Positions 31,944-36,740 of a DNA stretch of 36,740 nt are shown in pieces (positions within the stretch are counted from its first letter, which is position 1; each line of letters begins with the position of its first letter). The translations under genes and the position numbers were made by a program. The notes under the pieces are model-generated. The model saw only the letters and a program-made list of their open reading frames with translations. It was not told where the DNA came from and ran no database searches. Origin of the DNA: Spirochaetales bacterium (GTDB lineage: Bacteria; Spirochaetota; Spirochaetia; SZUA-6; JAFGRV01); contig JAFGKU010000082.1 in the NCBI GenBank assembly GCA_016928415.1, positions 1 to 36,740 on the forward strand, given 5' to 3'.

Positions 31944-34634
31944 TTATTCGCTTAAAGGCAGATTTTCCTTCAACCAGAACGGCATTTTATCATCTACGCT
32001 TTTTTCCGGATCGTAAACCTCTGTTTTCCATTGTTCGTCTGTAAGCCTGTCATTCATTGGATGGGTAAACTCATAGTAACTGTAGGTGTATCCCGTGGCA
32101 ATCCGTTTTCCCCCCTGGCCGTCATTTAGCGCAACATATATTCTCAGGGGAATCCCCGTTCCCACTTCCAGAACCTCACCGCTGAAAGCGTCCGTGTGGA
32201 CATCGGCGATCAGGGCCATTTTCAACTGGTCGGTATCCTGCATAAAACCGCCGGGAAGCATGTCCTCCGGCAGTACCAGGGCGGCTAATCTACCAGCGAT
32301 AAACGGTATTTTGTTATTATCATCCTCGGAAACAGGTTTGTTCTGCACTTCCTTCTCTACAATGGTAATGCAATCCCTGACCAGATCGAGGTACCGGTCA
32401 AGCTTATTGTAGTAAAATTTAGGCAGCAACCGGTTATCATTCAAAATGGACATAAGGGAATAGGTTGCTTTTTCCAATGCATGGAAAAAGGGAAGATTGG
32501 GCTCTATCATGTGACAGGGCCGTGGAACTGGTTCGGTTCTGTATGTCGCCTCTTCTTCACCGCCCATCTCCGCATACCCCTGCTTAACATACAGGATCGT
32601 GTCGTGCCTGAGTTCTGCCCAGGCTCCATGAGCGGTAAGAAGGCTTTTGATACCCCACGCCGGTTTTTGGGAAAAATAAAATCCGCTTCCTGTTTCAAAC
32701 AGGCCGATGCTTTTGATGAGGGACAGGTATTGGGAATAGAAACTCGCATTCCAGAAACCGGTATCAAAGGACTGGACCTGCTTTTTCATTTCGTTCAGTT
32801 TGGCTTTATACCCGGGGTATAGTTTCATTTCATTGGAAAGCAGGGACAGAGCTCGTTTGCTGCCGAAGGCTGCCATGACATCGAGCCCCATGACCATGTT
32901 CCGCGGATCATCAATACGCGGGTTGCATAACTGGTTATGTATGTAGGAATCCAGTGTGAACCTTTGCCCGAACAGCCTGTATCCCCGTGCCGCATCCTTT
33001 TTGTTTTCTTCCGAGGGATTGAGCCGGACGCTCGTTGAGGAAATAAACGGCGGCCGCGTTTTGCTTTCGGCATATTTGATGAATTGAAGGACATTGCCGT
33101 CATTTTCCATCCATTGGGCGGGATTCTTCATGTCCGCCCTGGATAACACCTCGAAGATATCCCTGAAATTCAGATCATCAGACTGCCCTATCAGATAAGT
33201 GATGGGGTCGAAAAGCAAGGCCCATCTATCCATAATATTTTTTTTCTGCCGGGCTATTTGGGTAAGAATGAGTGTAATGCGGGTCATGGGAACGGAAAAG
33301 GATAAGGCGTTTTCACCGCCCTCATAATCGTCAGGTAAGGTTTTGTAGCCCCAGGCCGAGGCTTCTTCTGCCGTCATGGTACTTGATTTGCCGGATGAGA
33401 GGTAAAAATGAACCCTGCCGAACCACATCATGGTCCTGAAATAGGCCATGAGCCTGCCGTTTTTTGTATAATGTCCTCTGGGTTTGAATTGCGAATAATC
33501 TTCCAGGTATCCGAAATTGGGAGACTTGTTGAATCCCCCTGCCGCGAGGATAAGGTTGACTTCCTTTTTAACGAGTTCAGGAAATTTTTCCAGGACTCCT
33601 GCTATATCAACATCCTCGTAAGATTCCTCGGGGGGATAAAAGTCATCTTCCGTTACCGTGACTTGCGGCGCCGTTTCCAGCAGGGCTTCTGCCACTTGAA
33701 AATAGGCGAGACATTTTTCAAGAGCCCGTGTGTACTTGGGATAAGCTCCCGTGTCTTCCTTCATTAGGGAGTTGATCTCTTTGATGAAGTCTATGGCAAG
33801 AAAGTATAACTCAGGAAGCAGATATTGTTCTTCAATATGCGACAGGAGCCTGTCAAAGATGAGGTGGATGGAATGGGAGAAGAGGTCCGTGGTAATGAAA
33901 AGAGTATTAACGTGAGTTCCGGATTCTTTTTGATAGAGTGAGATAAGATCATCCGGATAATCCGTATCAAGCCAGTACTCGTTTTTTTTCACTTTTTCAA
34001 AAGCGATCAGGTTTTCTGTCAAAGCTTTCTGCACCTGCGGTTCAATGGCGCGTGTTCCGTTTTTATTGTAAAATTTTTTGGAACGGAAGGGTCGTGTATA
34101 GAAAAATGATTTTTCTTCCACGGCTTTTATATCGGAGGAAACAAGGGCAATGTCAGCGCCGAATACCATGGCGGGTTTTCCCTTGTATATTGTTTTATAG
34201 AAGAAATTATAATGGTCTTCAAAATAAAACCAGTCTCTTTCATTAGCGGAATACCTACTCTTGATTGGCAGAATGGTGCCTATGGGAAGGCTCCCGGTTT
34301 TTTTGATTTTTTTCAGGTCGTTTTCGCTTTTGGGAGCCGAATCAAGGAACAGGGGGGCTTTGTTAGTCCCGATTACGGCGTATTGGCCTGATTTCCCTTT
34401 TAAGGGATGGGGAGGGTCGACAAACTTGAGTTTTTCCTTCAGGTATTTTTGGGGAATGGAAACCTTGACGGGTTTCCTTTCAGGCAAAGGTTGAAGCTTC
34501 ATTTTTTCCGGCAATTCGACCGCCTGGAAGGTCTCCTGATTGGGTGGAGTAGGTGCCGGTGTAGCCGCTAAAACCTTTACAACCGTCATCGTAGAAAATA
34601 AAATTATTAATAAAACACAAATTTTTATTCGCAT
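31944..34634 (-). CDS. Exported DUF3160 family protein
   Basis: 896 residues from the ATG at 34632-34634, placed well after AAGGAG; a GTG two codons earlier overlaps the ribosome site. Signal peptide at about 1-24. A proline-rich, SH3-like N-terminal part (about 30-170; GKSGQYAVIGTNKAPLFLDS) is followed by a long helical DUF3160 region. Typical strings are GAWAELRHDTILYVKQGYAE and IADVHTDAFSGEVLEVGTG. Function of the family is unknown; export suggests an envelope or periplasmic role. It stands alone and ends 13 bases from the convergent FliG_C-like gene. Confidence 0.85.
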   Translation of the reverse strand: MRIKICVLLIILFSTMTVVKVLAATPAPTPPNQETFQAVELPEKMKLQPLPERKPVKVSIPQKYLKEKLKFVDPPHPLKGKSGQYAVIGTNKAPLFLDSAPKSENDLKKIKKTGSLPIGTILPIKSRYSANERDWFYFEDHYNFFYKTIYKGKPAMVFGADIALVSSDIKAVEEKSFFYTRPFRSKKFYNKNGTRAIEPQVQKALTENLIAFEKVKKNEYWLDTDYPDDLISLYQKESGTHVNTLFITTDLFSHSIHLIFDRLLSHIEEQYLLPELYFLAIDFIKEINSLMKEDTGAYPKYTRALEKCLAYFQVAEALLETAPQVTVTEDDFYPPEESYEDVDIAGVLEKFPELVKKEVNLILAAGGFNKSPNFGYLEDYSQFKPRGHYTKNGRLMAYFRTMMWFGRVHFYLSSGKSSTMTAEEASAWGYKTLPDDYEGGENALSFSVPMTRITLILTQIARQKKNIMDRWALLFDPITYLIGQSDDLNFRDIFEVLSRADMKNPAQWMENDGNVLQFIKYAESKTRPPFISSTSVRLNPSEENKKDAARGYRLFGQRFTLDSYIHNQLCNPRIDDPRNMVMGLDVMAAFGSKRALSLLSNEMKLYPGYKAKLNEMKKQVQSFDTGFWNASFYSQYLSLIKSIGLFETGSGFYFSQKPAWGIKSLLTAHGAWAELRHDTILYVKQGYAEMGGEEEATYRTEPVPRPCHMIEPNLPFFHALEKATYSLMSILNDNRLLPKFYYNKLDRYLDLVRDCITIVEKEVQNKPVSEDDNNKIPFIAGRLAALVLPEDMLPGGFMQDTDQLKMALIADVHTDAFSGEVLEVGTGIPLRIYVALNDGQGGKRIATGYTYSYYEFTHPMNDRLTDEQWKTEVYDPEKSVDDKMPFWLKENLPLSE

Positions 34635-34823
34635 GTTCACTCCTTTTTATTATCACTGTCATCCTTGCCAAATATCATAATCTATCAAACCGCTTTTTGC
34701 CAGGGAATAGAGAGAAAAGTGAAAATTATATATTTTAAAGCTGTTAATTACTTGCCGTTGAAATAATATTCGCTTAATTAAAGAAATCCGGGAAAATAAA
34801 ACCCATAAAACAAATAAAGTTAT

Positions 34824-34852
34824 TTGAAACTGCCTGTAGAAGGTTTTATAAT
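34824..34852 (+). promoter_or_regulatory. Promoter for the beta-helix protein
   Basis: TTGAAA (34824-34829) and a perfect TATAAT (34847-34852), 17-base spacer, about 20 bases before the TTG start. Confidence 0.6.
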
Positions 34853-34872
34853 TTTATTACAGAGGGTAGATT

Positions 34873-36423
34873 TTGAGGAAATCCATTGCTTTATATGTAT
34901 TTATTTCACTCCTTTCCGCATTAATTTCTGTAAGCTGTTCATGGAATAATCCCTATGCTCCGGGATTTCCGGCCGGTTCAATAACGGGTTTGATTCTGTC
35001 GGGGGCCGTATCTTCGGGATTTGTGACTATTGACTTAACTTTTAACCAAACCCTTGATCTGACCACGGCTGAGAATGTGGGAAACTACAGTATCCCCGGT
35101 TTGGCGGTAAATGCGGCAGCTGTTTTACCATCAAACAACGTCGTCAGGCTGATCACCGGTGTCCAGTCCGATCAGGTATATACCGTTACGGTCATCAATG
35201 TCCAGGATGCCGCCTTAAGTTTAACAATCGGTGCTCCCAATAATACGGCCAATTTCACTGGCATCGGGTATACACCCACGCCTTATACGCCGGACATTAC
35301 CGTATCAACGACAATCCAGGCCGCTGTCGATGCCGCTTCACCGGGTGATGTGGTCTATGTTCCGCCCGGCACCTACGATGAAAAAGTCGTTGTTGGCAAA
35401 CAAATCACCCTGACAGGAGCGGGAAGCGGCAATAATCCTTCGGTTGATACGATCCTGGATTTTAACACGGGCGAGGTGGCAACCGACCACACGATCCTTA
35501 TAACGGCCGGTGGCATATCCACCGTCAATCGTCTGATACTCTGTAATTTCCGTGTCATTGGTGATGCCGGTACGGGGAACGACGGATGTCCCATTGTTAT
35601 CCAGGCCGGTGATTACATCACATTTGAAAATATTACGTCCACCAATAACGGAGGTGATGGCATTGATTTTGATCCAGGTAACAGCCTTACGCAGGATATT
35701 ATCGTCAATTACTGTAATTTATCCAATAATGGCAATCACGGGCTCAGGATCCCCAGCGGTTTGGCCAATATTAATGGTTTACAGGTCACCAATTCCACCT
35801 TTGTCGATAATGTGATGACCGGAATTGAAGCGTATACTTTAGGCACATCATCAAACATTGTTATAGACAATTGTGTTTTTTCAGATAATGCCACGAATCA
35901 ATATCAATTCGCAGATATATATATCGGAAGTTTTTACGGAAATCTGACCATGAATAACCTTTTAATTGACAGCAATAATACGGAAAGCGGTATCCGGTTA
36001 GGGGGAAGCAGCTCGGTATCAGCGGCGGGTACCATGAGTTTTTCAAATTTGACATTTGTCGGCACCTCAATTTCACTCGGTGCTTACCCCTCAGCCGCCC
36101 TGACTATCACACGGTACAGCGATGTCAGTAATGTAACATTCAACAATATTCAATTAAAATCCAATGCCCCCAGCGGCCTTTTCTTAGGAACCATAACAAC
36201 CAATCCTATGAATATAGGTACGTTCACGTTCAACGGCACCTACGCCAACGACATCACGTTGGGCCGGCACGGCAACTCGGCAAGTTATGCCTATACCGAT
36301 GTTGCCATAGACGCAACATCGGCCGTTTTTACCGGTGCTGTCAATGATGCTGACATCGAAGCGAGGGTGTACCATAATCCGGATGACCCTAATTTGGGGA
36401 TTGTTTCCTGGACGACACCATGA
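34873..36423 (+). CDS. Surface or periplasmic right-handed beta-helix protein
   Basis: 516 residues, starting at TTG (34873) with AGAGGG upstream. The N-terminus is a signal peptide with a possible lipoprotein Cys near 22 (ISVSC). Residues 35-130 resemble an Ig-like/SbsA domain (LTFNQTLDLTTAENVGNYSI). From about 140 (TIQAAVDAASPGDVVYVPPGTYDEKVVV) it enters a right-handed parallel beta-helix of the pectate-lyase/PbH1 kind, with NNGGDGIDF- and NNGNHGLRI-like turns. Such proteins bind or cut polysaccharide, or act as adhesins; no catalytic set was identified. A lipoprotein gene follows after 32 bases. Confidence 0.82.
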   Translation: MRKSIALYVFISLLSALISVSCSWNNPYAPGFPAGSITGLILSGAVSSGFVTIDLTFNQTLDLTTAENVGNYSIPGLAVNAAAVLPSNNVVRLITGVQSDQVYTVTVINVQDAALSLTIGAPNNTANFTGIGYTPTPYTPDITVSTTIQAAVDAASPGDVVYVPPGTYDEKVVVGKQITLTGAGSGNNPSVDTILDFNTGEVATDHTILITAGGISTVNRLILCNFRVIGDAGTGNDGCPIVIQAGDYITFENITSTNNGGDGIDFDPGNSLTQDIIVNYCNLSNNGNHGLRIPSGLANINGLQVTNSTFVDNVMTGIEAYTLGTSSNIVIDNCVFSDNATNQYQFADIYIGSFYGNLTMNNLLIDSNNTESGIRLGGSSSVSAAGTMSFSNLTFVGTSISLGAYPSAALTITRYSDVSNVTFNNIQLKSNAPSGLFLGTITTNPMNIGTFTFNGTYANDITLGRHGNSASYAYTDVAIDATSAVFTGAVNDADIEARVYHNPDDPNLGIVSWTTP

Positions 36424-36455
36424 AATATATCGATACATGAGATAAGGAGGTTATT

Positions 36456-36740
36456 ATGAGACGTTTTCATATAAAACTTTTAGTAATTCCATTTATCCTT
36501 TCAATTTTATACTGTTGTAAGACCGGTTCGCCTTTAGCGGTGATTGATAAATCACAAGCCGCTGAAGAAATTAAAATCAAGACTCAAAGCATTGTCGAAA
36601 GGACGGCCCAAATAGATATAAATGACATTATACTTAATTATAATGTTTTTTTATTTTCAGATAATTTGGATGGCAGTTATAGGGTTTCACCTGTACGTAA
36701 ACCGATTGCACTCTATTTGGCGGCCAGTTTATTCAGCGGA
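36456..36740 (+). CDS. Putative lipoprotein (N-terminal fragment)
   Basis: 95 codons are visible before the window ends. AAGGAGG stands before the ATG. The start MRRFHIKLLVIPFILSILYCC has a basic n-region, a hydrophobic core and Cys-Cys at 20-21, suggesting a lipoprotein signal. The following residues (KTGSPLAVIDKSQAAEEIKI) are not recognised. It probably forms a unit with the beta-helix gene. Confidence 0.65.
   Translation, partial: MRRFHIKLLVIPFILSILYCCKTGSPLAVIDKSQAAEEIKIKTQSIVERTAQIDINDIILNYNVFLFSDNLDGSYRVSPVRKPIALYLAASLFSG

Noticed and set aside
32842..32853. AGGGACAGAGCT inside the DUF3160 gene
   Set aside because: A partial match without the flanking features, in ordinary coding sequence.

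Overview
The window reads as ordinary, densely coded chromosome of a Gram-negative-type bacterium of moderate GC. I favour Spirochaetota or a relative. The caspase-like protein at 2587-4917 ends in G-x-Q-x-x-G-I-x-N repeats of the Leptospira LA_2272 surface-repeat kind, a Lol/MacB-like ABC exporter is present, many proteins carry signal peptides or lipoprotein-like N-termini, and a free-standing FliG C-terminal-like protein is encoded. No rRNA, tRNA or CRISPR array was seen. The taxon is an inference.

Layout. 1-2288 (minus): ABC ATPase plus two FtsX-type permeases, the second cut by the window edge. 2587-6205 (minus): a tightly overlapping operon of ECF sigma factor, membrane anti-sigma-like protein and a secreted caspase-fold protease fused to surface repeats. 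6397-7152: a REP-associated (Y1/HUH) transposase gene and its AT-rich flank. 7153-9712: a small exported protein, a metallophosphoesterase and an exported nitrilase-fold protein. 9827-13413: pncB-nadE, the last step-pair of NAD salvage. 13583-16235: a VIT/vWA protein and a class GN sortase, forming a dedicated sortase-substrate pair. 16307-17434: a secreted vWA protein. 17792-20038: a membrane protein with a degenerate class III cyclase domain. 20504-21571: class I aldolase fbaB. 21638-23612: DUF1295 membrane protein and SDR oxidoreductase. 23681-27079: mfd. 27115-29512: an exported protein, a pseudo-receiver/PilZ protein and an unknown protein. 29509-31488: two cNMP-binding/GGDEF proteins, one canonical and one degenerate. 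31607-31930: FliG_C-like. 31944-34634: DUF3160. 34873-36740: a beta-helix protein and a lipoprotein cut by the window end.

How the parts connect. The sigma/anti-sigma/caspase genes overlap and look like one envelope-sensing unit. The sortase is almost certainly dedicated to the VIT/vWA protein next to it, whose C-terminus carries an altered sorting motif (LAATAT rather than LPxTG/LPxTA). Nucleotide signalling genes cluster at 17.8-31.5 kb: cyclase-like, PilZ, two cNMP-binding GGDEF proteins and a flagellar-switch-like protein.

A short dispersed motif, GGGGACAGAGGTC, recurs between genes, mostly within 15 bases of stop codons and sometimes as inverted pairs. The RAYT transposase at 6397-6918 is the obvious candidate to have spread it. 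A separate ~100-base element with imperfect inverted ends and internal hairpins lies at 17613-17712.
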